Positions 1 to 8,016 of a stretch of 33,160 nucleotides of DNA are shown here, piece after piece. How positions within the stretch are numbered: position 1 is the stretch's first letter; each line of letters opens with the position of its first letter. The notes beneath the pieces were generated by a model. The model worked only from the letters and a program-made list of their open reading frames with translations. It did no database searches and was not told the origin of the DNA. A program made the translations under genes and the position numbers. Source of the stretch: Ligilactobacillus agilis DSM 20509 (lineage in GTDB: Bacteria > Bacillota > Bacilli > Lactobacillales > Lactobacillaceae); the NCBI RefSeq assembly GCF_001436215.1, contig NZ_AYYP01000024.1:1-33160 (forward strand), in the 5' to 3' direction.

Positions 1-111
1 GACCGCATAGTCTATTTTATATATTTAAACTGTATACTTGACAGGACATAGTGCCAGAAAACATAGAGCTAAACATTTGAATATCCTAATTTTAAGGTTT
101 TCTAAGGGTCT

Positions 112-141
112 TTGTCAAACCATTGCGACATTTGTTACAAT
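112..141 (+). promoter_or_regulatory. Promoter of the MFS transporter gene
   Basis: TTGTCA (112-117) and TACAAT (136-141) are separated by 18 bases and lie about 30 bases before the start codon. Both boxes are close to the vegetative consensus. Upstream, bases 1-111 hold nothing I recognise. Confidence 0.6.
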
Positions 142-171
142 GGATAGTAATAAACTAAAAGAGAGGATATC

Positions 172-1356
172 ATGGCAGTTTTATTATTATTGACAATCTA
201 TATTGGTTTCATTGGCTTAGGAATTCCGGATTCGCTCTTTGGGCCAGCTTGGCCGGTAATCTACAAGGAATTCGGGGTTAGCCTAGCAAGTGCTAACTAC
301 GTTTCGTTTGTGATTTCGGGGCTGACGGTTGTTTCTAGCCTAGTGGCTCCCAGTGTTATTGCCCGCTTAAAAACGGCTAAGGTCGCAGCTTTAAGTACGG
401 CGCTGACCGCCACTGGGCTGCTAGGCTTTGCTTACGCCCCCAATTTATGGTGGTTATGCTTGTGGGGAATTCCGCTCGGCCTAGGGGCTGGTGCGATTGA
501 CACGGCCCTAAATAACTACGTGGCCTTGCACTATCACCCCAGTCAGATGAACTTTTTACACTGCTTTTATGGAATCGGGGTCTCACTGAGTCCGGCGATT
601 ATGTCCCTAGCCTTACAGGATCACAATAATTGGCGGGCGGGTTACCGGTGGGCCTTTTATATCCAAGCAGCGATTACCCTAATTATTGTGCTGTCATTTC
701 CTTTGTGGCAAAAGGTTCACCCAGAGGTTAAGGAAGAAAAAGCTACCATGCACAGCCACCCAGGCTTAATGGAGCTTTTAAAACAGCCGTTAGTGTTAAC
801 AACCTGCTTGGTCTTTATGGGGTCGGTGGCCATCGAAATTACAACCGGCTCTTGGGGGAGTACCTACCTGGTTAATGCTAAAAATTTGAGCCCGGAACTA
901 GCTGCCGGATTGATTACCCTTTATTATGTGGGGATGGCTGGTGGCCGCTTCTTCGGGGGGATTGTCGCTAATTACTGGCGGTGTTGGACCTTGATTAAGC
1001 TAAGTGTTAGCTTAACCATCGTGGCAATTGGAATTTTATTCTTGCCTTTACCCGAGTTAGTAGCGGGGTTTGCCTTATTCCTACTAGGTTTTGGTAACGG
1101 CCAGCTTTACCCTAACCTGCTAGCCCTAACCCCGGTCCACTTTGGCAAAGAAGCCTCCCAAACGGTAATGGGCCTACAGCTAGCTTTCTCTTACGGAGGT
1201 GGCTTGTTATTGCTCCCAATCTTATTTGGTTATATTGCCCAGGCCTTCGGCAGTGGCTTATTTGCGGCCTACCTCCTAGTCTTAGCACTAGCAACTCTAG
1301 TCTCAATGCTGGCATTGCTTTACCTATTAAAGCAAGCAGGCATTAAGCAACAGTAA
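172..1356 (+). CDS. MFS transporter, FucP-like
   Basis: A 394-residue integral membrane protein with about 12 hydrophobic segments, the usual size for a major facilitator superfamily permease. The stretch around residues 100-145 (GLGAGAIDTALNNYV, then a His-Cys-Phe-Tyr-Gly segment) resembles the bacterial branch of MFS grouped with fucose-permease-like proteins (COG0738). It would move a small solute, possibly a sugar, across the cytoplasmic membrane by proton coupling; the substrate cannot be read from sequence. The start ATG follows GAGAGGA with good spacing. It is a single-gene unit with its own promoter and a terminator shared with the converging phosphatase gene. Family call is firm, substrate unknown. 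Confidence 0.85.
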   Translation: MAVLLLLTIYIGFIGLGIPDSLFGPAWPVIYKEFGVSLASANYVSFVISGLTVVSSLVAPSVIARLKTAKVAALSTALTATGLLGFAYAPNLWWLCLWGIPLGLGAGAIDTALNNYVALHYHPSQMNFLHCFYGIGVSLSPAIMSLALQDHNNWRAGYRWAFYIQAAITLIIVLSFPLWQKVHPEVKEEKATMHSHPGLMELLKQPLVLTTCLVFMGSVAIEITTGSWGSTYLVNAKNLSPELAAGLITLYYVGMAGGRFFGGIVANYWRCWTLIKLSVSLTIVAIGILFLPLPELVAGFALFLLGFGNGQLYPNLLALTPVHFGKEASQTVMGLQLAFSYGGGLLLLPILFGYIAQAFGSGLFAAYLLVLALATLVSMLALLYLLKQAGIKQQ

Positions 1357-1360
1357 TAAT

Positions 1361-1397
1361 AAAGCCAACTCGAACTTAATCGGGTTGGCTTTATTTA
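1361..1397. terminator. Bidirectional intrinsic terminator
   Basis: Arms AAAGCCAAC (1361-1369) and GTTGGCTTT (1384-1392) form a stem, with T-rich sequence on the right and A-rich sequence on the left. It sits between the converging MFS and phosphatase genes and can end both transcripts. Confidence 0.8.
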
Positions 1398-1401
1398 TTA
1401 A

Positions 1402-1992
1402 TTAACGGTTGAAATAAACGAGGGTTTGGCTGGAGTCGGTCAATTCGACCAAACTAACCGCTGCGTTTAAAGGTTCATTCATATTAACCAGGTTATTAAT
1501 CCCGAGGACGTAGTCGAGCATTAACTTAATGGTAAAGCCGTGTGAGACGACTAGGACTGCTTCATCAGGATACTTGGCAACTAAATCGCCAAAGAGGGCG
1601 GCGATTTTAGCTTTAACCTCGTCGTAGGTATCACCGCCAGAAGTTTCCCAGGAATTAGGGAGCAAGTTATGCTTGGCATCGAAGTATTGGGGGAATTTAG
1701 CCCAAACATCGGCTTCGAGCATCCCGTCCCAGCTGCCATAATCATACTCAACTAGGCGGGGGTCAAAGGTGATGGTGCGGTCGGCCCCGGCGATGATGGT
1801 AGCAGTCTGAGCGGCACGAAGTAGGGGGCTAGCAACTACCTTAGAGAAGCTTACGTCACTTAAAGCTTCCTTAGTAGCAAAGGCTTGCTTGATGCCCGTT
1901 TGGGTTAGCGGGGTGTCAACCTTGCTTCCCTGTAAGATGCCGTTGGCGTTAGCTTGGCTTTGGCCGTGGCGGACGATATACAATTTGGTCAT
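1402..1992 (-). CDS. Histidine phosphatase family protein
   Basis: A 196-residue phosphoglycerate-mutase-like phosphatase. The phosphohistidine motif VRHG is at residues 7-10 (His9), with Arg59, Glu82 in LVEYDYGSWDG and the second His at 151 (VSHG), the full catalytic set of the branch 2 superfamily. Substrate is not predictable; relatives act on sugar phosphates, phosphoglycerate or nucleotides. I start at the ATG at 1992, because GGGAGG (2005-2000) lies 7 bases before it; an earlier in-frame start would place that ribosome site inside the gene. The ribosome site is also the 3' arm of a hairpin (see 1993-2046). It is distinct from gpmA at 13568, which is the glycolytic mutase. Confidence 0.88.
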   Translation of the reverse strand: MTKLYIVRHGQSQANANGILQGSKVDTPLTQTGIKQAFATKEALSDVSFSKVVASPLLRAAQTATIIAGADRTITFDPRLVEYDYGSWDGMLEADVWAKFPQYFDAKHNLLPNSWETSGGDTYDEVKAKIAALFGDLVAKYPDEAVLVVSHGFTIKLMLDYVLGINNLVNMNEPLNAAVSLVELTDSSQTLVYFNR

Positions 1993-2046
1993 AAAAAAAC
2001 CTCCCACTGACTGTTTTTCTACAGCATAGCAAGTTAGGGAGGTTTT
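1993..2046 (-). terminator. Terminator-like hairpin that contains the phosphatase ribosome site
   Basis: On the minus strand AAAACCTCCC (2046-2037) and GGGAGGTTTT (2005-1996) are perfect 10-base complements, followed by a run of seven T that ends at the ATG of the phosphatase gene. A second short pairing, CTGT with ACAG, lies in the loop. As RNA it would end the upstream membrane-protein transcript, and in any read-through transcript it would bury the GGGAGG ribosome site. Confidence 0.65.
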
Positions 2047-2053
2047 AACAAGT

Positions 2054-2482
2054 CTAAATTGAAAAGTAAAGCATGCTACTAGCTAAAGCACCTAGGTAGA
2101 CGCTAACTCCGCTAATGATTAGGAGTGCGCAGGCTAGGAAAACTTTGCTAAAAGTATTCAGGGTCTTGAAGTATTCGTGGGTAAAAATCCGGTAGAGCAA
2201 GATTACGAAAAAGGGAACTGAGATTAATAACCAGGATAATTGCACAATATAAGCCAAGCGGTAAATAGCGACCGACTTGGTGAGGTTTTGAATGGTCATT
2301 AGGCGCCCCAATTCAAAAATGAAGTAGCTCATAAAACAGATTTGCTCTAAAATGGTGTACCACCGCCAAGCCCAACGAAAACGTAGTTTATGTGTGACTA
2401 CAAACATTAAAAAGATATAGCAGAAAGCTAGGAAAAAAGTATACCAACGAGTAGCAAAGAAATTAGCGATGATTAGGTACAT
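2054..2482 (-). CDS. Small integral membrane protein, unknown function
   Basis: A protein of 142 residues with four strongly hydrophobic segments (roughly residues 10-30, 40-60, 80-105 and 115-138) and many aromatic residues. I do not recognise a family. I chose the ATG at 2482 because AGAGGTG stands just upstream; the open frame continues further 5' but without a ribosome site, and the added residues are not membrane-like. It precedes the histidine phosphatase gene on the same strand, separated by a hairpin that should end most transcripts. No catalytic motif is visible. Confidence 0.6.
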   Translation of the reverse strand: MYLIIANFFATRWYTFFLAFCYIFLMFVVTHKLRFRWAWRWYTILEQICFMSYFIFELGRLMTIQNLTKSVAIYRLAYIVQLSWLLISVPFFVILLYRIFTHEYFKTLNTFSKVFLACALLIISGVSVYLGALASSMLYFSI

Positions 2483-2652
2483 GTTTGCGTCACCTCTCTT
2501 AAAATTATTTACTTTTATAATAACAGTTTCAAAAGTGATGATAAAGTGACAAAGCCGAATTATCATCATTTGTTAGCTAGTTATTAGTTGGTTTTTGCCT
2601 AAGTCTAATCCGTTGAAGAGCTTTTCTTAAAAATTAAATCCTTAAATATACT

Positions 2653-2690
2653 AAAAAGCGGTACTAACATTATTGTTAGTACCACTTTTA
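2653..2690 (-). terminator. Intrinsic terminator of xfp
   Basis: GGTACTAACA and TGTTAGTACC are perfect inverted arms (2660-2669 and 2674-2683) around a 4-base loop, flanked by AAAAG and CTTTT, giving a long stem with a T-run on the minus strand. It lies 42 bases past the xfp stop. Confidence 0.8.
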
Positions 2691-2731
2691 GTTACCATCA
2701 TTAGCCACGAATTAGTAAAATTTTCTAATTT

Positions 2732-5101
2732 TTATTCTAAGGATTTCCATTCCCAAGCTTCAACTTCTGGCAGGTCCGTACCTTCATCACGGATGTATTG
2801 GTGGTGCTTAGCCACTTTAGCATCCATTTCTGCCACGATTTGTCCGTACTTGTCAGCGTCAGGCAAGCTTAATACAGCAGCCTTGACTAAGTCGAAGCGG
2901 TCCATTTGGTTCAAGACCCGCATGTCAAATGGGGTGGTGATATCACCGTTTTCACGGTAACCATGGATGGACAGGTTGTGGTTGTGACGGTCAAAGAAGA
3001 TGTCACGGATTAAGCCTTCGTAACCGTGGAAGGCAAAGATTACCGGCACGTCCTTGGTGAAGTAAGCGTCGAATTCAGCGTCGCTTAAGCCCCGAGGGTC
3101 AACCTTAGGTGAACGAAGCTTCAAGAGGTCAACCACGTTGATGAAGCGAATCTTTAGGTCAGGTAATTTTTCGTGCAAGATGGAGATAGCTGCTAGGGCT
3201 TCTAAGTTAGGTTCAGTTCCGGCAGCAGCAATGACTACATCTGGCTTAGCGTTCTTATCTGTTGAAGCCCAATCGATAATCTTCAAGCCATTGTCGACTA
3301 ATTCCTTAGCTTCGGCGGCTGAGTAGAATTGTTGCCGTGGGTGCTTAGAAGAAACGATTAAGTTAATCTTATCCCGGTCGTTTAAGACCTTGTCAAAGAC
3401 GGCTAATAATGAGTTGGCATCAGCTGGTAAGTATTCTCTGATGAACTCTGGTTTTTTATCGGCTAAGTGACCTAAGATACCAGGATCCTGGTGGGTGTAG
3501 CCGTTGTGGTCTTGTTGGAAGACGGTGGAAGTTGCGACAACGTTTAAGGATGGAACTGAAGTCCGCCATGGTTGTTCCTTAGCTTTACGTAACCACTTGA
3601 AGTGTTGCGTTAACATGGAGTCAACCACACGTAAGAAGGCTTCGTAACTAGCGAAGAAACCGTGACGGCCAGTTAAGACGTAACCTTCCAAGAAGCCTTC
3701 GTCTTGGTGTTCTGATAACTGGGAGTCGATGATGCGTCCGGCTGGAGCTAAGAATTCATCGTTAGGTTCCTTAATAGGGCTTAACCATTGCCGGTTAGTT
3801 TCCTTAAAGAGTGGGGCTAAGCGGTTGGACATGGTTTCATCAGGTCCAAAGATACGGAAGTTCTTGTTAGCCGCATTTTCCTTAACAACGTCTTCAAGGT
3901 AAGTCCCTAAGACGGTCATGTCTTGAGCAACTGTTTGCCCCTTAACGGTAGTATCAACCGCGTAGTTGCGGAAGTCAGGTTTAACCAGGTCGCGGATTAA
4001 CTTACCGGGGTTGGTGTGAGGGTTAGCCGCCATCCGCTTGTCACCCTTAGGGGTAATGGCCTTGATTTCGGCCTTCAATGTTCCGTTTTCGTCAAAGAGT
4101 TCTTCTGGGCGGTAGCTTTCCAACCAGGCAACCAAGGCATCAGCGTGTTGCATGTCGTTTTGGTCGACTGGAATTGGAATTTGGTGGGCCCTAAATGATT
4201 TTTCGATTGGAACATTATCCCAAGTCTTAGGACCAGTCCAGCCCTTAGGTGCCCGGAAGATAATCATTGGCCAAACAGGTAAGCTAGCGTCGTTGTTTTG
4301 GCGGGCGTTAGCTTGGATAGCTTTAATTTCTTCGATTGCTTGGTCTAGTGCTTGGGCCATCAATGGGTGGAGCTTTTCAGGGTCGTCGCCTTCGACAAAG
4401 ATTGGGTGCCAGCCCATCCCTTCGAAGTACTTTTGTAAGTTTTCGTTTGATTCCCGGGAAAGGATGGTTGGGTTAGAAATCTTGAACCCATTGAGGTCTA
4501 AGATTGGCAAGACCGCCCCGTCATTGATGGGGTTGATGAACTTGTTAGATTGCCATGAAGTAGCAAGTGGACCAGTTTCGGCTTCCCCATCACCAACGAC
4601 AGCAGCAACGATCAAATCAGGGTTATCTAGGATAGCCCCCGTTGCGTGTGAGATGGAGTAACCTAATTCGCCCCCTTCGTGGATGGAGCCTGGTGTTTCT
4701 GGGGCGGCGTGAGAAGCGACCCCGCCAGGGAAGGAGAAGCGCTTGAAGAGTTTCTTCATTCCGGCTTCGTCTTCAGTAATGTCTGGATAAATTTCTGTGT
4801 ACGAACCATCGAGGTAGGAGTTAGACACCATCACTTGACCACCATGCCCAGGTCCTTCTACGTAGAACATGTTCAAGTCGTACTTATTAATTACCCGGTT
4901 TAAGTGGGCGTAGATGAAGTTTTGGCCGGCAATAGTTCCCCAGTGACCGATTGGCTTGACCTTAACGTCGCTAGCCTTTAAGGGCCGACGTAAGAGGGGG
5001 TTGTCCTTTAAGTATAATTGCCCAACTGAGATGTAGTTAGCTGCGCGCCAGTAAGCATCGAGTTTATTTAAATATTCTTTAGATGAATAATCTACTGTCA
5101 T
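2732..5101 (-). CDS. xfp: Xylulose-5-phosphate/fructose-6-phosphate phosphoketolase
   Basis: A full-length phosphoketolase (789 residues). It splits xylulose 5-phosphate (and often fructose 6-phosphate) with phosphate into acetyl phosphate and glyceraldehyde 3-phosphate (or erythrose 4-phosphate), using thiamine diphosphate and magnesium in the cytosol. Both family signatures are intact: [15 protein letters not shown] (142-156) and the cofactor motif GDGEAETGP (170-178), with His53 (IGHWG) and His86 (GPGHGG) at expected places. The ATG follows AAAGGAG. It has a near-consensus promoter with a cre-like site, lies downstream of a GntR regulator gene on the same strand, and ends in its own terminator. 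In heterofermenters this is the central step of hexose and pentose breakdown; AckA at 28806 uses its acetyl phosphate. Confidence 0.97.
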   Translation of the reverse strand: MTVDYSSKEYLNKLDAYWRAANYISVGQLYLKDNPLLRRPLKASDVKVKPIGHWGTIAGQNFIYAHLNRVINKYDLNMFYVEGPGHGGQVMVSNSYLDGSYTEIYPDITEDEAGMKKLFKRFSFPGGVASHAAPETPGSIHEGGELGYSISHATGAILDNPDLIVAAVVGDGEAETGPLATSWQSNKFINPINDGAVLPILDLNGFKISNPTILSRESNENLQKYFEGMGWHPIFVEGDDPEKLHPLMAQALDQAIEEIKAIQANARQNNDASLPVWPMIIFRAPKGWTGPKTWDNVPIEKSFRAHQIPIPVDQNDMQHADALVAWLESYRPEELFDENGTLKAEIKAITPKGDKRMAANPHTNPGKLIRDLVKPDFRNYAVDTTVKGQTVAQDMTVLGTYLEDVVKENAANKNFRIFGPDETMSNRLAPLFKETNRQWLSPIKEPNDEFLAPAGRIIDSQLSEHQDEGFLEGYVLTGRHGFFASYEAFLRVVDSMLTQHFKWLRKAKEQPWRTSVPSLNVVATSTVFQQDHNGYTHQDPGILGHLADKKPEFIREYLPADANSLLAVFDKVLNDRDKINLIVSSKHPRQQFYSAAEAKELVDNGLKIIDWASTDKNAKPDVVIAAAGTEPNLEALAAISILHEKLPDLKIRFINVVDLLKLRSPKVDPRGLSDAEFDAYFTKDVPVIFAFHGYEGLIRDIFFDRHNHNLSIHGYRENGDITTPFDMRVLNQMDRFDLVKAAVLSLPDADKYGQIVAEMDAKVAKHHQYIRDEGTDLPEVEAWEWKSLE

Positions 5102-5150
5102 TTTTTGTCGCTCCTTTGATTTAAAGCTTAACCTAATTTTTTACACTTTG

Positions 5151-5179
5151 ATAATAACGTTTTCTAAAATAAATGTCAA
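5151..5179 (-). promoter_or_regulatory. Promoter of xfp
   Basis: On the minus strand TTGACA (5179-5174) and TATTAT (5156-5151) are separated by exactly 17 bases, with the start of xfp about 50 bases downstream. This is a strong vegetative-type promoter and fits a highly expressed central gene. Confidence 0.8.
5152..5165 (-). promoter_or_regulatory. cre-like site (CcpA) within the xfp promoter
   Basis: AGAAAACGTTATTA on the minus strand matches 12 of 14 positions of the cre consensus TGWAANCGNTNWCA and covers the spacer and -10 box. Binding here would block RNA polymerase. The match is imperfect, so this is a candidate only. Confidence 0.4.
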
Positions 5180-5189
5180 CCTATTTTTG

Positions 5190-5207
5190 AATTGGACCGT
5201 CCCAATT
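5190..5207. promoter_or_regulatory. Dyad upstream of the xfp -35 box, possible operator
   Basis: A 9-base odd palindrome GGACCGTCC is flanked by AATT on both sides, 11 bases upstream of the xfp -35 box. The position suits a regulator, perhaps the neighbouring GntR protein, but no pairing with a known operator is evident. There is no T-run that would make it a good terminator for gntR. Confidence 0.35.
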
Positions 5208-5253
5208 AAAAAATGAGGCTAAAAAAACAGACCCCAAGTTAATGGAGCCAGTG

Positions 5254-5979
5254 TTAGTGAACCGAGACAAAGGTGTTGAATTTTAAATACTTGTAGTGCA
5301 AGCGCATGTGAGAAAATTCAAAGGGGGTACCGTTATCTAAGAAGAAAATCCCTTCCATAATTCCAGTCGGTTCGTTGACCTGTAACCCTAGGAGTTCGCG
5401 GTCGTTTTCGGTAGAAGGTTCAGCAAAAACGGACATAAACGACTTGGTGACAGACTGTTTGTACTGCTTTTCTAGGTACTTGAAAATGGAATTTTCAATG
5501 TCCTTGCGACTTAACTGGGGCATGATTTTAATGGGGATGTAGCCTGTCTCAATCATGAAGGGAGTCGCCCCAAAAGAGCGAAGGCGCACGATTTTATAGA
5601 CGAAATCTTCTTCGTTTAAGAATAAATCGCGTTGCAATTCCTTTGAGGGGAGGGTGACTTCAAAACTTAAGACCTTGGTGGTTGGTTTTTTACCATCCAT
5701 TTGAAAGTTGTCGGTAACCCCTAGATTACTAGCGGCTTCGTAGTTAAAGACCGATTCATTTTTGAGGTAGAGGGGGTTGATAAAAGTGCCCGACCCCCGC
5801 TTTTTAAAGATGATGCCATCGTTAGCCATCTTTGCTAAGGCCCGTTTGATGGAGCTGCGACTAACCTGGTAGCTTTCTGCCAAACTGCGTTCGTCTGGGA
5901 GGCGCATATCTGAAAATTCGTTAGCAAAGATGCGCTTTTTTAAGTCTTTAATTACTTGTTGATAGACTAGTTCAGCCAT
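5254..5979 (-). CDS. GntR-family regulator, HutC/UTRA type
   Basis: A 241-residue regulator. Residues 5-68 form a GntR winged helix with the typical LPDERSLAESYQVSRSS and GIIFKKRGSGTFI segments; residues about 95-235 are a UTRA effector domain of the HutC/FarR type, which normally binds a small metabolite such as a sugar phosphate or amino acid derivative. The ATG follows AAGGAGGTG, an excellent ribosome site. It lies directly upstream of xfp on the same strand and is divergent from galE; a perfect inverted repeat sits in the shared intergenic region. Control of xfp, galE or itself is inferred from position only; the effector is unknown. Confidence 0.9.
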   Translation of the reverse strand: MAELVYQQVIKDLKKRIFANEFSDMRLPDERSLAESYQVSRSSIKRALAKMANDGIIFKKRGSGTFINPLYLKNESVFNYEAASNLGVTDNFQMDGKKPTTKVLSFEVTLPSKELQRDLFLNEEDFVYKIVRLRSFGATPFMIETGYIPIKIMPQLSRKDIENSIFKYLEKQYKQSVTKSFMSVFAEPSTENDRELLGLQVNEPTGIMEGIFFLDNGTPFEFSHMRLHYKYLKFNTFVSVH

Positions 5980-6036
5980 GAGTCCACCTCCTTTTTGAAA
6001 TAATTAGCTAATGTAATTGTAACCACAACTTCTAAT

Positions 6037-6060
6037 TTTTCACAAGTAAAATTGTGAAAA
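6037..6060. promoter_or_regulatory. Perfect 9-base inverted repeat between gntR and galE
   Basis: TTTTCACAA (6037-6045) and TTGTGAAAA (6052-6060) are perfect complements around a 6-base AT spacer. The site lies between the divergent starts of the GntR regulator and galE. A possible gntR promoter (TTGTGG, 16 bases, TAATTA on the minus strand) begins just downstream of it. It is a good operator candidate. Confidence 0.5.
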
Positions 6061-6086
6061 TGCTTTTTTATGCTCCAAGATACTGG

Positions 6087-6159
6087 TAGAATATAAGAGG
6101 TTGGATATTTATCCATCTCCTGTAGATTTTGCAGGAAAGCCCTTTTGGTAGGGGGCTTT
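6087..6159 (+). promoter_or_regulatory. galE extended -10 and structured leader
   Basis: TGGTAGAAT gives an extended -10 box (TAGAAT 6087-6092) with only a weak T-rich -35. The leader then carries two consecutive stem-loops: TCCTG/CAGGA (6118-6122 with 6132-6136) and AAAGCCC/GGGCTTT (6136-6142 with 6153-6159). The second ends in TTTTCT, a poor T-run, and is followed by the galE ribosome site within 20 bases. Confidence 0.45.
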
Positions 6160-6178
6160 TCTAGAATAGGAGGACATA

Positions 6179-7180
6179 ATGTCTATTTTAGTTTTAGGTG
6201 GTGCGGGTTACATTGGTTCCCACACTGTAGATCGTTTAGTTAATACTACTGACGAAGAAGTAGTTGTGGTTGATAGTTTAGTTACGGGGCACAGAGCTGC
6301 GGTCAATCCCCAAGCTAAGTTTTACCAAGGTGATTTAGCGGATAAGGATTTCATGCGCAAGGTCTTCGCAGAAAATCCTGAAATCGACGCGGTGATTCAC
6401 TTTGCTGCCTTCTCCTTGGTGGCCGAATCAATGACTAATCCTTTGAAGTATTTCGACAATAACACTGCCGGAATGGTTAAACTCCTAGAAGTAATGAACG
6501 AGTTTAAGATTAATAAGATTGTCTTTTCATCTACAGCCGCTACTTACGGGATTCCTGAAAAGATGCCAATCTATGAAGATGATCCTCAAAACCCAATCAA
6601 CCCTTATGGTGAAAGTAAGTTAATGATGGAAAAAATCATGGCCTGGGCTGATAAGGCTTACGGAACTAAGTTCGTAGCGCTTCGTTACTTTAACGTGGCT
6701 GGGGCTAAGCCAGATGGTTCCATCGGGGAAGACCACGGGCCAGAAACCCACTTATTGCCAATCGTTTTACAAGTTGCCCAAGGTAAGCGCGACAAGTTGA
6801 TGATCTTTGGTGATGATTACAATACGCCAGACGGGACTAACGTTCGTGACTACGTTCACCCATACGACTTAGCAGATGCCCACATCTTAGCAGTCAACTA
6901 CCTAAGAGCAGGTAATGAATCAAATGCCTTTAACCTAGGTTCATCCACTGGTTTTTCTAACTTAGAAATCCTTAAGGCTGCGCGGGAAGTAACTGGCAAG
7001 GAAATCCCTGCCGAAATCGCTGGTCGTCGTGGTGGTGACCCTGATACATTAATTGCTGCCTCTGATAAGGCTCGCAAGGTCTTGGGTTGGCAACCAGAAT
7101 TTGATGACATTAAAAAGATTATCGCTACTGCTTGGAAGTGGCACTCAACTCATCCAAACGGTTACGATGACCGTAAATAA
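6179..7180 (+). CDS. galE: UDP-glucose 4-epimerase
   Basis: A 333-residue extended short-chain dehydrogenase. It interconverts UDP-galactose and UDP-glucose with bound NAD in the cytosol, for the Leloir pathway and for cell-wall polysaccharide precursors. The NAD motif GGAGYIG is at residues 7-13; the catalytic Ser/Tyr/Lys set is visible at about Ser118, Tyr143 and Lys147 (NPYGESK). Length is typical for GalE. The ATG follows AGGAGG. The gene stands alone with a structured leader and a strong terminator, divergent from the GntR regulator; no galK or galT is next to it, so a role in sugar-nucleotide supply as well as galactose use is likely. Confidence 0.95.
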   Translation: MSILVLGGAGYIGSHTVDRLVNTTDEEVVVVDSLVTGHRAAVNPQAKFYQGDLADKDFMRKVFAENPEIDAVIHFAAFSLVAESMTNPLKYFDNNTAGMVKLLEVMNEFKINKIVFSSTAATYGIPEKMPIYEDDPQNPINPYGESKLMMEKIMAWADKAYGTKFVALRYFNVAGAKPDGSIGEDHGPETHLLPIVLQVAQGKRDKLMIFGDDYNTPDGTNVRDYVHPYDLADAHILAVNYLRAGNESNAFNLGSSTGFSNLEILKAAREVTGKEIPAEIAGRRGGDPDTLIAASDKARKVLGWQPEFDDIKKIIATAWKWHSTHPNGYDDRK

Positions 7181-7190
7181 TTAAACAAAG

Positions 7191-7232
7191 AATTTACCCG
7201 TCCAGGTTTTTGACTTGGACGGGTAATTTTTT
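7191..7232 (+). terminator. Intrinsic terminator of galE
   Basis: TTACCCGTCCA (7194-7204) pairs perfectly with TGGACGGGTAA (7216-7226), followed by six T. Confidence 0.92.
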
Positions 7233-7245
7233 ATGGAGGCTAGCA

Positions 7246-7284
7246 AAAAGCAACCGAGCCACACTTTGTAGCAAGGTTGCCTTT
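7246..7284 (-). terminator. Intrinsic terminator of the small gene at 7303
   Basis: GCAACC (7250-7255) and GGTTGC (7275-7280) are inverted arms with T-rich flanks; on the minus strand the stem is followed by TTTTTGC. It lies 20 bases after the stop of the minus-strand gene. Confidence 0.7.
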
Positions 7285-7302
7285 TGAATTGATATTTTAA
7301 AA

Positions 7303-7605
7303 CTAGACTTCTTGTAGTAGTGATTGGGCTGAGTCAACAGAAACAGGTAGGTAGCCCAAGCCAACGTTAGTTGAGTTAAGTTCTAAGCGGTAGTCGTTCT
7401 CCAAAGCGGGAACCAACTTCGATAATTCGTTTAACTGTTCGGATTCGAAGCGGTTGAACGAAAAATTACGCTTATTTCTCATCTTGTCTTCCAGGTTAAG
7501 TGAGAAGACCACATCTAAAAAGTGGCCAGTTTCACTATTTTCTAGGCGCCAGGCCTTAGCTTCCGTCATTCTTGATTCGAGTTTTTTAATAATTGTTTCG
7601 TTCAT
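7303..7605 (-). CDS. Hypothetical protein, 100 residues
   Basis: A soluble, charged protein of 100 residues with no signal peptide, membrane segment or catalytic motif I can recognise. The first third is helical in character and rich in Lys and Glu (MNETIIKKLESRMTEAKAW); the rest mixes hydrophobic strands with the segment LGYLPVSVDSAQ near the end. The ATG has AGGGAGATG just upstream and the gene has its own terminator, so it is very probably real. It stands alone between galE and galM; position gives no firm hint of function. Confidence 0.7.
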   Translation of the reverse strand: MNETIIKKLESRMTEAKAWRLENSETGHFLDVVFSLNLEDKMRNKRNFSFNRFESEQLNELSKLVPALENDYRLELNSTNVGLGYLPVSVDSAQSLLQEV

Positions 7606-8016
7606 GAGAACATCTCCCTTTCAGTAGCAAACTTGATAAATATACCATACACCTATGAAAACGATATTTCAAGTGTTTGTTTTATAAAAATAATTATTTA
7701 ATTACAAATCATTATACGTGAGTGATTGTAAGTGATTTTTGCTTCTAATCTAAAAAGATGATTAAATCAAAGTTTTAGCTGAAAGAATTGGCTGGAAATT
7801 AACTTGAATAAGTGACTGATTAAGATGAAACGCTAATAAAAATCGTTATTTATCTTTTTTTATTTTAAAATCCGTACAAAAACGCAAACTAGACCAATTT
7901 TGGTTGTTTACAACTCATCTAACTAATTTTATGTAAACGCTATTATTTAAAGCGATTTTGCGCTAAAATAAGGGGGTAGAATTGCTTGAAATATTATCCG
8001 GAGGGAATTAATTACT
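7606..8016. other. Intergenic region between divergent small gene and galM
   Basis: About 410 bases, strongly AT-rich, with no open frame of merit. It holds a cre-like site at 7932-7945, an inverted pair GTTTACA (7906-7912) and TGTAAAC (7932-7938), and two copies of AAACGCTA (7828-7835 and 7935-7942) 107 bases apart. A -10-like TAAAAT stands at 7964-7969. I see no RNA gene. Confidence 0.5.
7932..7945 (+). promoter_or_regulatory. cre-like site in front of galM
   Basis: TGTAAACGCTATTA matches the cre consensus TGWAANCGNTNWCA at 13 of 14 positions and sits about 20 bases upstream of a TAAAAT -10 box (7964-7969), where CcpA binding would repress. No good -35 box is visible at 17 bases, so the promoter may need an activator or be weak. 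Confidence 0.55.

Noticed and set aside
4016-4903. Several plus-strand open frames opposite xfp, up to 169 residues
   Set aside because: They lie antisense to a strongly conserved gene, lack ribosome sites, and look like composition shadows.
6037-6060. A Rex (redox) operator between gntR and galE
   Set aside because: Rex sites have TTGTGAA first and TTCACAA second; here the order is reversed, so the match to Rex is not valid as it stands.
6136-6160. A true terminator in the galE leader
   Set aside because: The stem is followed by TTTTCTAG rather than a T-run, so it is listed only as leader structure.
7826-7840. A second cre site in the galM upstream region (TGAAACGCTAATAA)
   Set aside because: It is one base short between the TG and the CG core, so it does not fit the consensus.
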